Assembly (NCBI RefSeq): GCF_005796205.1
Contig: NZ_VAHN01000021.1
Coordinates: 1 to 46,210 of the forward strand
Direction: 5' to 3'
DNA from: Pseudarthrobacter sp. NamE2
Lineage (GTDB): Bacteria > Actinomycetota > Actinomycetes > Actinomycetales > Micrococcaceae
DNA length: 46,210 nt
A program made the translations under genes and the position numbers. Within the stretch, counting starts at the first letter, position 1; every line of letters begins with the position of its first letter. Below the pieces are notes generated by a model. That model worked only from the letters and a program-made list of their open reading frames with translations. It was not told the DNA's origin and did no database searches. Positions 7,740 through 16,097 of the stretch are shown one piece after another.

Positions 7740-10700
7740 ATGAGCCAGGAAAAGTCCGGAACTGGTGCGGCTGGCGCAGCGCCCCCTGTACCGATGGCAC
7801 AGTTCAGCAGGCCCACCCGTGAGTGGTTCCTGGGCGCCTTCTCCGGGCCCACGCCTGCCCAGGCGGGGGCCTGGAATGCCATCTCCTCCGGCTCCCATGC
7901 CCTGGTGGTTGCTCCCACCGGTTCCGGCAAAACCCTGGCTGCTTTCCTCTGGGCACTGGACCGTTTGCTCACGTCCGCCGCGGCAGTTCCGGAACCGGCT
8001 GCCGCTCCCCCGGCTGCAGGGGGGAAGGCTAAAGGCCGGCAACCCCGGGCGCCGAAACGCAAAACCCGCGTCCTCTACATCTCACCGTTGAAGGCCCTGG
8101 GTGTCGACGTCGAGCGGAACCTCCGTTCGCCGCTGATCGGCATCACGCAGACGGCCAAGAGGCTGGGCCTGCCGGCTCCCCTTATCAGTGTGGGCGTGAG
8201 GTCCGGCGACACCACGGCAGCGGACCGGCGGACCCTGCTCAGCAACCCGCCGGACATCCTCATCACCACCCCCGAGTCGCTGTTCCTGATGCTCACATCC
8301 AGGGCACGCGAGACGTTGACCGAGGTGGACACCGTCATCATCGACGAGGTGCACGCCGTGGCCGGGACCAAGCGCGGGGCGCACCTTGCCGTCTCCCTGG
8401 AACGGCTCGATGCCCTGCTGCCCAAGCCTTCCCAGCGAATCGGGCTTTCCGCCACGGTGGAGCCGCGGGAGCTTGTGGCCCAGTTCCTTGCAGGGTCGGC
8501 GCCCGTGGAAATTGTGGCGCCGCCAGCGAAGAAGAACTGGGACCTCACCGTGTCCGTGCCGGTGGAGGACATGTCCGATCTCCAAGGCGCCGCGGGCGCC
8601 TTCGATTCAGGCCCCGCCTCCGGCCTGCAGCCCCAGGCCTCCATCTGGCCCCACGTTGAGGAAAAGATCGTGGACCTGGTGCTGGCCAACCAGTCCACCA
8701 TCGTGTTTGCCAACTCCCGCCGGCTGTCGGAACGGCTGACGGCCCGGCTCAATGAGATCTACGCCGAGCGCCAACTGGTGTCCGTCGGGGGCGGCTGGGA
8801 CGATCACGGCGCGGGAGGGCTGGAAGGCGACTGGGGGTCCATGCCCGATGCCCCACCGTCGGGTGTTCCTGCTTCAACAGCTACGCCTGCGCACATGATG
8901 GCGCAGGCGGGGAGCACGGCCGGCGCGGATCCGGTGCTGGCGAGGGCCCACCACGGTTCGGTCTCCAAGGACCAGCGCGCGCTGATTGAGGACGACTTGA
9001 AATCCGGACGCCTGCGCTGCGTGGTGGCAACGTCCTCGCTGGAGCTCGGCATCGACATGGGTGCCGTGGATCTGGTGGTGCAGGTGGAGTCACCGCCGTC
9101 GGTGGCCAGCGGCCTGCAACGCGTGGGACGCGCCGGCCACCAGGTGGGCGAAGTTTCGCAGGGCGTCCTGTTCCCCAAGCACCGGGCGGACCTGGTCCAC
9201 ACAGCCATCACCGTGGAGCGGATGCTTGACGGCAAGATCGAGCGGCTCAGCATCCCGGCCAATCCCCTGGACATCCTGGCCCAGCAGACCGTGGCCGCCA
9301 CCGCGCTGGGAAGCATCGACGTGGAGGAATGGTTCGCCACCGTCCGGCGTTCCGCGCCGTTCGCGTCGCTTCCCCGCTCGGCCTTCGAGGCGACCCTGGA
9401 CCTGCTGGCAGGCCGCTACCCGTCGGATGAATTCGCGGAGCTGCGGCCCCGGATCATCTGGGACCGCAACGCCGGCACCATCGAGGGCAGGCCGGGATCC
9501 CAGCGCCTGGCGGTGACCTCCGGCGGGACCATTCCGGACCGCGGCCTGTTCGGCGTCTACATCATCGGCACCGAAATCGAGGGTTCGGCCTCCCCGTCTG
9601 AAGACGGAAAGCCGGCTCCGGCACCCAAGGGCGGCCGGCGCGTGGGCGAACTGGACGAGGAGATGGTGTACGAGTCCCGCGTTGGCGACGTCTTCGCGCT
9701 GGGCGCCACCAGCTGGAAAATCGAGGACATCACGCATGACCGCGTGCTCGTCTCCCCCGCCTTCGGCCAGCCCGGCAAGCTGCCGTTCTGGAAGGGCGAT
9801 TCACTCGGCCGGCCGGTGGACCTGGGCCGCGCCCTGGGCGCGTTTGTCCGGGAACTGTCAGCTTCGGACGCCGGTCCGGCCACCGAACGGTGCAAGGCCA
9901 GCGGCCTGGACGAGTTTGCTGCCAACAACCTCATCCAGTACCTGACGGAACAGAAACAGGCCACGGAAGTGGTCCCAAGTGACGCCACGCTGGTGGTGGA
10001 GCGGTTCCACGACGAACTCGGCGACTGGCGGGTCATCCTTCACAGCCCGTTCGGCATGCCGGTGCACGCGCCCTGGGCCCTCGCTGTGGGGCAGCGGCTC
10101 CATCAGAGGTACGGCATGGACGGCTCCGCGATGGCAGCCGATGACGGCATTGTCCTCCGTGTGCCCATGATGGAGGATGAGCCCCCGGGGGCCGAGCTGT
10201 TCCTGTTCGACCCCGAGGAGCTTGAACAGATTGTCACGGCAGAGGTTGGCGGCAGTGCATTGTTCGCTTCCCGGTTCAGGGAATGTGCGGCACGCGCGCT
10301 CCTGCTCCCCCGCCAAACCCCGGGCAAGCGGCAGCCGCTGTGGCAGCAGCGGCAGCGCTCGGCCCAGCTCCTGGACGTAGCCCGGAAGTACCCCACCTTT
10401 CCGATTGTGCTGGAAACCGTGCGTGAATGCCTGCAGGATGTTTACGACCTCCCGGCCCTAAAGGACATTGCCGCGTCCGTTGAACGGCGGGAACTGCGGA
10501 TTGTGCAGACCACCACGTCCCAGCCCTCGCCATTCGCCAAGTCGCTCCTGTTCGGCTACGTGGCGCAGTTCCTGTACGAGGGCGATTCCCCGTTGGCCGA
10601 ACGGCGCGCCGCCGCCCTGGCCTTGGACTCCACGCTGCTCAACGAACTGCTGGGCCGCGTGGAGCTGCGGGAGTTGCTGGATGCTAAGGTCATCGAAGCC

Positions 10701-12848
10701 ACCGAGCGGGAGCTGCAGCGCCTGGCGCCGGATCGGCGGATGCGGGGCCTCGAGGGTGTGGCAGACCTGCTGCGGCTGCTCGGTCCGCTCGCCCCGGAGG
10801 AAGTCGCCGCGCGCCTGGCGCCGGCAGGTGAGCCGGAGGTTGAGCCTGTCGAAACCCCGGCGGTTGAGCTTGTAGAAACCGATGCCGAAAGCGAGCCCGC
10901 CGAAACCCGGAACCTGAACTCCGCGGCCGGCATCATCGAAGCCACCGCCCACCTGGCTGCCCTGCAGCGCGCCAACCGGGCCATCAAAGTGAACATCGGC
11001 GGCGTGGAGCGGTTCGCTGCAGTAGAGGACGCCGCCCGGCTCCGCGACGCCTTGGGAGTGCCGCTGCCGATGGGCGTGCCCCTGGCGTTCATCGAGCCGG
11101 TGGCCGATCCCCTTGGTGACCTCGTCTCCCGCTATGCCCGTACCCACGGCCCCTTCACCGCCGCCGAGGCGGCAACCCGGCTGGGGCTCGGTGTCGCGGT
11201 GGTAGGCACGGCCCTGAAACGGCTGGCCGCGGACGGGCGTGTGGTGGAAGGTGAGTTCCGGCCGCATGCCACTGCACCCGGCACGGCAACGGCCGACCAG
11301 CCGGCAGACGGCGCCGATGCGGATACCGGGCTCGGGACCACCCAGCCTGTTGCGGAACCGGCAGGAACTGCAGCCGCGGCAACGTCACCGGAGCTTCCGC
11401 ATACTGTCGCCAGTGAATGGTGCGATGCCGAGGTCCTCCGGAAGCTCCGCCGTCGTTCCCTTGCAGCCCTGCGCGCCGAAGTTGAGCCGGTGGATACCGC
11501 CGCCTACGGGCGCTTCCTGCCTGCCTGGCAGCACGTGCGGGTTCCGGGCGGCGGCCGCGGCCAGCCCTCGCTCCGCGGGCTGGACGGCATCGTCACGGCG
11601 ATCGACCAGCTCTCCGGCGTGCCCGTTCCCGCATCGGCGTGGGAACCGCTCATCCTGGCAGGCCGCGTGTCCAACTACCAGCCGGCCATGCTGGACGAGT
11701 TGATGGCAGCGGGCGAAGTTCTCTGGTCCGGGGCCGGGGCCTTGCCCGGGAACGACGGCTGGATCAGCCTGCACCTGGCCGACTCAGCGGAACTGACCCT
11801 GAACCCGGTTCCGGAGTTCCAGCCGGGCGACGCCGGGCAGCGCCTGCTGGACCATCTGCGGAACAACGGCGGCGGCTACTTTTTCCGGCAGCTGACGGAT
11901 GTTGCCGGCGGTATGGATACGGTGCTCAGCGACCAGGAAGTGGTCACCGCCCTCTGGGAGCTGGTGTGGGCGGGCCGGATCACCGGAGACACCTTCGCCC
12001 CTGTCCGGGCCCTGACCGCCGGCGGCCACACCGCGCACCGGCAGGTGGCACGCGCCCCGCGGGCCAGGTCACCGAGGCTTAGCAGGCTGGGCCGTTCCCA
12101 CGGCACCGGGCTGATGGGATCGGCAGGGCTGGCCGGCGGCCGCTACGGCAGCGCCGCAGTGGCAACTCCCCCCATGGCCGCTGGCCGGTGGTCCGCGCTT
12201 CCGGAGCCGGAACTCGATCCCACCATCCACGCACGCGCCACGGCAGAGCTCCTGCTGGACCGCTACGGCGTGGTCACCCGGGGTTCGGTGATGGCCGAGC
12301 AAATCCTGGGCGGCTTCGGCCTGATGTACAAGGTGCTGGCCCGGCTCGAGGAAGCAGGACGCTGCCGGCGCGGCTACTTCATCGAGCATCTGGGGGCGGC
12401 CCAGTTTGCCGTGCCCGCCACCGTGGACCGGTTGCGCTCCTACTCGGAAGACACGCAGCTTGCCAAACCGGAGCCCGTGGCACTGGCCCTGGCCGCCACC
12501 GATCCTGCCAACCCGTATGGCGCGGCGCTGCCGTGGCCTGCCCTGCAGGACGACGCCGGCACCGGCCACCGTCCTGGACGCAAGGCGGGAGCACTGGTGG
12601 TCCTGGTGGACGGAGCGCTGGTCCTCTACGTGGAACGCGGCGGCAAGACCCTGCTGGCCTTCAGCGACGACGAAGCCGTCCTGGCTGCCGCAGGTGCCGC
12701 CCTGGTGGGTGTTGTGGCGCGCGGGGCAGTGGACAAGCTGGTCATGGAAAAGGTCAACGGGCACGACATCCTCGACACCCCCGTGGCGTCCGCCCTCAGT
12801 TCCGCCGGAGCATACTCCACGCCGAAGGGGTTGAGGATCCGTGCCTGA
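7740..12848 (+). CDS. lhr: Lhr-family large ATP-dependent helicase
   Basis: A 1702-aa superfamily 2 helicase acting on DNA or RNA:DNA hybrids in repair. Motifs: Walker A APTGSGKT (residues about 59-65), KTRVLYISPLKALGVDVERN (Ia), TTPESLFLML (Ib), DEVH (201-204), LSATV (III), then domain 2 with HHGSVSKDQR, VATSSLELGIDMGAVDLVV (V) and QRVGRAGHQ (VI, about 459-467). The Lhr core continues with winged-helix and Lhr-specific beta domains; the C-terminal half is the Lhr-type tail of bacterial long forms. Length fits bacterial Lhr (about 1500 aa) plus Ala/Pro-rich insertions. The ATG at 7740 is preferred; a TTG at 7680 overlapping the upstream stop is possible. An Ala/Glu/Val segment around residues 1030-1057 is encoded by a dispersed repeat. 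The next gene, a Nei glycosylase, overlaps by 8 nt. Confidence 0.93.
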   Translation: MSQEKSGTGAAGAAPPVPMAQFSRPTREWFLGAFSGPTPAQAGAWNAISSGSHALVVAPTGSGKTLAAFLWALDRLLTSAAAVPEPAAAPPAAGGKAKGRQPRAPKRKTRVLYISPLKALGVDVERNLRSPLIGITQTAKRLGLPAPLISVGVRSGDTTAADRRTLLSNPPDILITTPESLFLMLTSRARETLTEVDTVIIDEVHAVAGTKRGAHLAVSLERLDALLPKPSQRIGLSATVEPRELVAQFLAGSAPVEIVAPPAKKNWDLTVSVPVEDMSDLQGAAGAFDSGPASGLQPQASIWPHVEEKIVDLVLANQSTIVFANSRRLSERLTARLNEIYAERQLVSVGGGWDDHGAGGLEGDWGSMPDAPPSGVPASTATPAHMMAQAGSTAGADPVLARAHHGSVSKDQRALIEDDLKSGRLRCVVATSSLELGIDMGAVDLVVQVESPPSVASGLQRVGRAGHQVGEVSQGVLFPKHRADLVHTAITVERMLDGKIERLSIPANPLDILAQQTVAATALGSIDVEEWFATVRRSAPFASLPRSAFEATLDLLAGRYPSDEFAELRPRIIWDRNAGTIEGRPGSQRLAVTSGGTIPDRGLFGVYIIGTEIEGSASPSEDGKPAPAPKGGRRVGELDEEMVYESRVGDVFALGATSWKIEDITHDRVLVSPAFGQPGKLPFWKGDSLGRPVDLGRALGAFVRELSASDAGPATERCKASGLDEFAANNLIQYLTEQKQATEVVPSDATLVVERFHDELGDWRVILHSPFGMPVHAPWALAVGQRLHQRYGMDGSAMAADDGIVLRVPMMEDEPPGAELFLFDPEELEQIVTAEVGGSALFASRFRECAARALLLPRQTPGKRQPLWQQRQRSAQLLDVARKYPTFPIVLETVRECLQDVYDLPALKDIAASVERRELRIVQTTTSQPSPFAKSLLFGYVAQFLYEGDSPLAERRAAALALDSTLLNELLGRVELRELLDAKVIEATERELQRLAPDRRMRGLEGVADLLRLLGPLAPEEVAARLAPAGEPEVEPVETPAVELVETDAESEPAETRNLNSAAGIIEATAHLAALQRANRAIKVNIGGVERFAAVEDAARLRDALGVPLPMGVPLAFIEPVADPLGDLVSRYARTHGPFTAAEAATRLGLGVAVVGTALKRLAADGRVVEGEFRPHATAPGTATADQPADGADADTGLGTTQPVAEPAGTAAAATSPELPHTVASEWCDAEVLRKLRRRSLAALRAEVEPVDTAAYGRFLPAWQHVRVPGGGRGQPSLRGLDGIVTAIDQLSGVPVPASAWEPLILAGRVSNYQPAMLDELMAAGEVLWSGAGALPGNDGWISLHLADSAELTLNPVPEFQPGDAGQRLLDHLRNNGGGYFFRQLTDVAGGMDTVLSDQEVVTALWELVWAGRITGDTFAPVRALTAGGHTAHRQVARAPRARSPRLSRLGRSHGTGLMGSAGLAGGRYGSAAVATPPMAAGRWSALPEPELDPTIHARATAELLLDRYGVVTRGSVMAEQILGGFGLMYKVLARLEEAGRCRRGYFIEHLGAAQFAVPATVDRLRSYSEDTQLAKPEPVALALAATDPANPYGAALPWPALQDDAGTGHRPGRKAGALVVLVDGALVLYVERGGKTLLAFSDDEAVLAAAGAALVGVVARGAVDKLVMEKVNGHDILDTPVASALSSAGAYSTPKGLRIRA
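10839..10880 (+). repeat. Dispersed repeat copies inside the lhr coding sequence
   Basis: Two adjacent copies of the motif GGTTGAGCCTGTCGAAACC / GGTTGAGCTTGTAGAAACC lie at 10839-10857 and 10862-10880, with a decayed third (GCCGAAACCCGG) at 10899-10910. They are reverse-complement relatives of the tandem units at 691-835. Read in the lhr frame they encode VEPVETPAVELVET, between the Lhr core domains. Confidence 0.8.
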
Positions 12849-13671
12849 AGGGGATTCCGTCTGGCGTGCTGCAGACCAACTGCACAAAGCCCTGGCGGGG
12901 CAAAAATTCATTGCCTCCGATTTCCGGGTTCCGCGCTTCGCCACCTTGAACCTGGCAGGCTGGACCATGGAGGAAGTGGTGCCCCGCGGCAAACACCTGC
13001 TGATGCGGGTGGTGGGGCCCGACGACAAAAGGCTTACCATCCATTCCCACCTCAAGATGGAGGGAACATGGCAGGTCTATCCGCCCGGGGGCCGGTGGCG
13101 GAAACCGGGCCATACGGCAAGGTGCGTGCTGCGCACGCCGGTGGCGGACGCCGTCGGATTTTCCCTGGGCATCCTGGAAGTGGTGGCCACGGCCAAGGAG
13201 GACTCGATTGTGGGGTTTTTGGGGCCGGACCTCCTCGGCCCCGACTGGGACCTGGACGAGGCGGAACGTCGGGTGCGGGCATCCCCGGACATCCCGGTCG
13301 GCGTCGCCCTGCTCGACCAGCGGAACCTTGCCGGCATCGGCAACATCTACCGCTGCGAGGCGTGCTTCCTCTCCGGCGTGCACCCTGCCACCCCGGTATC
13401 GCAGGTTGCCGACGTCCGGACCATGATGACTGACGCCAAACAGCTGCTGGAGGTCAACCTTGGCCCGGGCAGGCGCGTCACCATCCTCAATGCGCGCGGC
13501 ATGCCGGTGGGCAGGATGGCGGGCCGTCCCGGCTACTGGGTGTACGGCCGGGAGCACAAGCCGTGCCTGAAGTGCGGCACTCCCGTCCGGCGGGGGCTGC
13601 TGGGGAAACCGAACGGTGACGAGGAACGCGACATTTACTTCTGCCCGCACTGCCAGCCGGCGCCGGTGTAG
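12841..13671 (+). CDS. nei: Endonuclease VIII / Nei-type DNA glycosylase-AP lyase
   Basis: A 276-aa bifunctional glycosylase/AP lyase removing oxidised bases. The N-terminus MPEGDSVWRAA exposes catalytic Pro2 and Glu3 after Met removal; PEGD separates Nei from Fpg (PELP). The H2TH domain is recognised by VALLDQRNLAGIGNIYRCEA, which includes the NxxGIGNIY DNA-binding turn. The C-terminal zinc finger uses C242-x2-C245 and C268-x2-C271. The GTG start overlaps the lhr stop by 8 nt, so translation is probably coupled. A helicase and a base-excision glycosylase in one transcript suggest a shared response to DNA damage; the same pairing occurs in other actinobacteria as I recall. Confidence 0.92.
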   Translation: MPEGDSVWRAADQLHKALAGQKFIASDFRVPRFATLNLAGWTMEEVVPRGKHLLMRVVGPDDKRLTIHSHLKMEGTWQVYPPGGRWRKPGHTARCVLRTPVADAVGFSLGILEVVATAKEDSIVGFLGPDLLGPDWDLDEAERRVRASPDIPVGVALLDQRNLAGIGNIYRCEACFLSGVHPATPVSQVADVRTMMTDAKQLLEVNLGPGRRVTILNARGMPVGRMAGRPGYWVYGREHKPCLKCGTPVRRGLLGKPNGDEERDIYFCPHCQPAPV

Positions 13672-13688
13672 GGCGCCGGCTGCACTCG

Positions 13689-14381
13689 CTACTCGTACAC
13701 GCGCTCCAGGAAGCCACCCCAGGCCTTGGCGGTGGTTTCGGAGCCACCGGCGCCGCTGAAATCATGGACGGTCATCCCCACCGGCGCACCCCAGGCGTTG
13801 CGGCCGAAAAAGCGGTACATGGCGTCGGCTGTCCGCAGGCCCAGGAAGTGCTCGTTGGAGAAGTCCACCTCGCCCGTAAGCCGGCCCACGCCGTCGAGCT
13901 CCACGTCCACCCGGGAGCCCTGCGCCGCGGAGTCAACACCCAGCGCCTTGCGGAGCTGGACGAACCCGTCCGGGACCTGGGACGCGGCCGGACCCTGGAT
14001 GTCGGTGAAAACCACGGGCTTGCCGTCGAAGTGCTGGAGGTACTGCCCCAGCGTGTGCAGGTAGAACTCGGTGTGGCGGCTGGCGCCGTCGTACTGCTGG
14101 TCCCAGTTCTCGGCAAAGATGCCGCTGTGGACGTAGTGCAGCCGGGCCCGCCCGCCTTCAAGCGGTTCCAGGACGTGCTCCAGCTGGTTGAACCAGCCGT
14201 CAGGGCCCTCGATACGGGAGACCAGGTGCGAGGGGTATTCGTTGACCGTCTTCACGTCCGGCCACTCGTCCGTAGGGAACATCCAGGCCGGCGTGCCGGT
14301 GGTAACAGCCTCCCACACCCGCTCCGGTGTGCCGGGAAGTTCGGTGTCGTAGACGATCTCGAAGTTGCGGTTGTCAGCCAT
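13689..14381 (-). CDS. SRPBCC (AHSA1-type) domain protein
   Basis: A 230-aa protein whose N-terminal half is an SRPBCC/START-like fold: FEIVYDTELPGTPERVWEAV (first strand and helix), a ligand-cavity segment and GRARLHYVHSGIFAENWDQQ, then a long helix ending in HTLGQYLQHFDGK. The C-terminal half (residues about 120-230) is a second, less typical beta-rich part. Such proteins bind hydrophobic ligands; when coupled to an ArsR-type repressor, as here, they are often under its control. ATG at 14381 with AAGGAG upstream; it overlaps the stop of the ArsR gene by 8 nt, so it is the downstream gene of a two-gene operon. Confidence 0.82.
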   Translation of the reverse strand: MADNRNFEIVYDTELPGTPERVWEAVTTGTPAWMFPTDEWPDVKTVNEYPSHLVSRIEGPDGWFNQLEHVLEPLEGGRARLHYVHSGIFAENWDQQYDGASRHTEFYLHTLGQYLQHFDGKPVVFTDIQGPAASQVPDGFVQLRKALGVDSAAQGSRVDVELDGVGRLTGEVDFSNEHFLGLRTADAMYRFFGRNAWGAPVGMTVHDFSGAGGSETTAKAWGGFLERVYE

Positions 14382-14997
14382 TGTCCTGCTCCTTGCTTGT
14401 GGGTGTTTGGTTGGTTGTCTTGAGTGCGGGGTGCAGTGCCACCACCAGCCGGTGCCGCCTTCCGCCTGAGGAGGACGCGCCGTCGTGGTATTTGTCTACC
14501 AGCCGTGTGACCGCCACGCCGAGTTCTTCGGCGAAGGCGGCACGGTCGGCCGCCGTGCGGAACGTGATGTCCCCGTCGATGGCGAAGGTGGCCAGTTTCT
14601 GCCGGGCCGCGGCGGCGCCCGTGATCAGCTTTCCCATCTCCTGCACCATCCGGCCGGCGAGCGCGAGCAGCCAGAAGGCGGAAAACCTGTCGGCGAAGCG
14701 GCGCGGATCCGGGGACACCGATGCCAGCGCTGCGGGAGAAATGAGGTAGGACGCGGCGATGGCCTGCAGGACGCGCTCTGTCACGTTGCCCTTACGGCGC
14801 TCCTCCACCAGCTCCACCAGCCCGTGCCGCTCCAGTGCCTTGAGGTGGTAGTTGACCTTCTGGCGGGGGAGCCCTACCTTCCCCGCGAGCTGGGTGGCCG
14901 ATGCGGGCTCGGCCAGCTCGCGGAGAATCCTGACGCGGATCGGATCCAGCGACGCTTCCGCCGCGGCCGGGTCCTCAATCACTGCAATGTCTTGCAT
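14374..14997 (-). CDS. ArsR-family winged-helix regulator
   Basis: A 207-aa regulator with an N-terminal ArsR-type HTH: LDPIRVRILRELAEPASATQ, LAGKVGLPRQKVNYHLKALE (recognition helix) and HGLVELVEERRKGNVTERV (wing), residues about 17-80. The rest is a helical ligand or dimer domain; no metal-binding Cys pair is visible, so a metal sensor is unlikely. The position upstream of, and overlapping with, an SRPBCC gene is a common arrangement (ArsR-AHSA1 pairs). Its promoter (15005-15033) leaves almost no leader, so the mRNA may be leaderless, and a dyad in the promoter suggests autoregulation. Confidence 0.87.
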   Translation of the reverse strand: MQDIAVIEDPAAAEASLDPIRVRILRELAEPASATQLAGKVGLPRQKVNYHLKALERHGLVELVEERRKGNVTERVLQAIAASYLISPAALASVSPDPRRFADRFSAFWLLALAGRMVQEMGKLITGAAAARQKLATFAIDGDITFRTAADRAAFAEELGVAVTRLVDKYHDGASSSGGRRHRLVVALHPALKTTNQTPTSKEQDNG

Positions 14998-15004
14998 GCT
15001 TCAA

Positions 15005-15033
15005 GTATCGAGACCGACAACTTTTTTTGTCAA
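15005..15033 (-). promoter_or_regulatory. Promoter of the arsR-SRPBCC operon with overlapping dyad
   Basis: On the minus strand TTGACA (15028-15033) is followed after 17 nt by CGATAC (15005-15010), about 7 nt before the ATG at 14997, giving a leaderless or nearly leaderless transcript. An inverted repeat GACAA (15016-15020) / TTGTC (15027-15031) overlaps the -35 and spacer and is a plausible self-binding site. Confidence 0.6.
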
Positions 15034-15092
15034 GAACTTTTTTCTCGTCGGAAGGAGAAGGGTTGAAGTAGCCCGCAAAGTAGAATAGGCCA

Positions 15093-16097
15093 GTGATGCA
15101 ATCCCCCCTTCCTGTCCGCGACGGCGTTAATGCCACCCGCCTGCGCCTGCCGGACGAGGGGCCGTGGGACACCGCGATGGATTACATGATTCACCGCTGG
15201 GGCCACATCGACCCGCAGGGCATCGAGGACAGGTTCGACGCCGGCGAAATCGTGGGCGAGGGCGGCGTCCCGCTGCACCGCGACACTCCCCTGCAGGACC
15301 ACACCTTCATCTGGTATTACCGGACGCTGCCGCCGGAGACGCGTATTCCGGTGGAGATCGGGATACTGCACCAGGACGAGCACCTGCTGGTGGTGGACAA
15401 GCCGCACTTCCTGCCCACCACCCCGGGCGGCACCTACATCCAGGAATCGGCCCTGGTGCGGCTCCGGAACCAGCTGGACCTGCCCGACCTCATTCCTATG
15501 CACCGGCTGGACCGCATGACCGCCGGCGTGCTGCTGTTCTCCACCAACCCGGAGACCCGCGGCAGGTACCAGGTGCTCTTCGAGAAGCGGCAGGTGCAGA
15601 AGGAGTACGAGTGCGTGTCCGCCGCGGAGCCCGCTCCCGGGCATTCCGCCGTCGAGTTTCCCGTGGTGGTGCGCAACCGCATGACCAAGTCCCGGAGCTA
15701 CCTCCTTGCCGAGGTGGTTGGGGGCGAGCCGAATGCCGAGACCCGAATCGAGCGCCTGGAAACGTTCGACGGCGGGCCTGCGGCAGGTGCACCCGGCACC
15801 GCGGGTGCGGCTTCCGGTGGTCCTGCCCGCCTTGCGCGCTACCGGCTGGAACCGCACACCGGAAAGACTCACCAGCTGCGCGTGCACATGGCGTCGCTGG
15901 GCCTGGGCATCGTCAACGACGCCTTCTATCCGGAGTTGCTGGACAAGGCGCCGGATGACTACTTGAAACCCTTGCAACTCCTGGCCCGCGGCATCCGGTT
16001 TGTGGATCCCGTCTCCGGGAAGCCGGTGGAGTACCGCAGTGCGCTGGAGCTGAGTGAGGCCGCAAAGGGCCAGTCCGCCCTGACCGGTGTGACTTAG
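15093..16097 (+). CDS. RluA-family pseudouridine synthase
   Basis: A 334-aa RNA pseudouridine synthase converting uridine to pseudouridine in rRNA or tRNA. The catalytic motif IPMHRLDRMTAGVLLFS holds the nucleophile Asp140. Also seen: ILHQDEHLLVVDKPHFLPTT (motif I region) and GKTHQLRVHMASLGLGIVND (motif III). The N-terminal 80 residues resemble a degenerate S4-like part. Start GTG 15093 or ATG 15096; there is no Shine-Dalgarno, while TAGAAT lies at 15082-15087, so a leaderless start is likely. The stop overlaps the stop of the convergent M50/ATPase gene by 3-4 nt. Exact target not determinable. Confidence 0.88.
   Translation: MMQSPLPVRDGVNATRLRLPDEGPWDTAMDYMIHRWGHIDPQGIEDRFDAGEIVGEGGVPLHRDTPLQDHTFIWYYRTLPPETRIPVEIGILHQDEHLLVVDKPHFLPTTPGGTYIQESALVRLRNQLDLPDLIPMHRLDRMTAGVLLFSTNPETRGRYQVLFEKRQVQKEYECVSAAEPAPGHSAVEFPVVVRNRMTKSRSYLLAEVVGGEPNAETRIERLETFDGGPAAGAPGTAGAASGGPARLARYRLEPHTGKTHQLRVHMASLGLGIVNDAFYPELLDKAPDDYLKPLQLLARGIRFVDPVSGKPVEYRSALELSEAAKGQSALTGVT

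Noticed and set aside
6136..7800. A 554-codon minus-strand frame opposite the FAD/Rieske gene
   Set aside because: Antisense shadow; the plus-strand frame has complete FAD and Rieske motifs.
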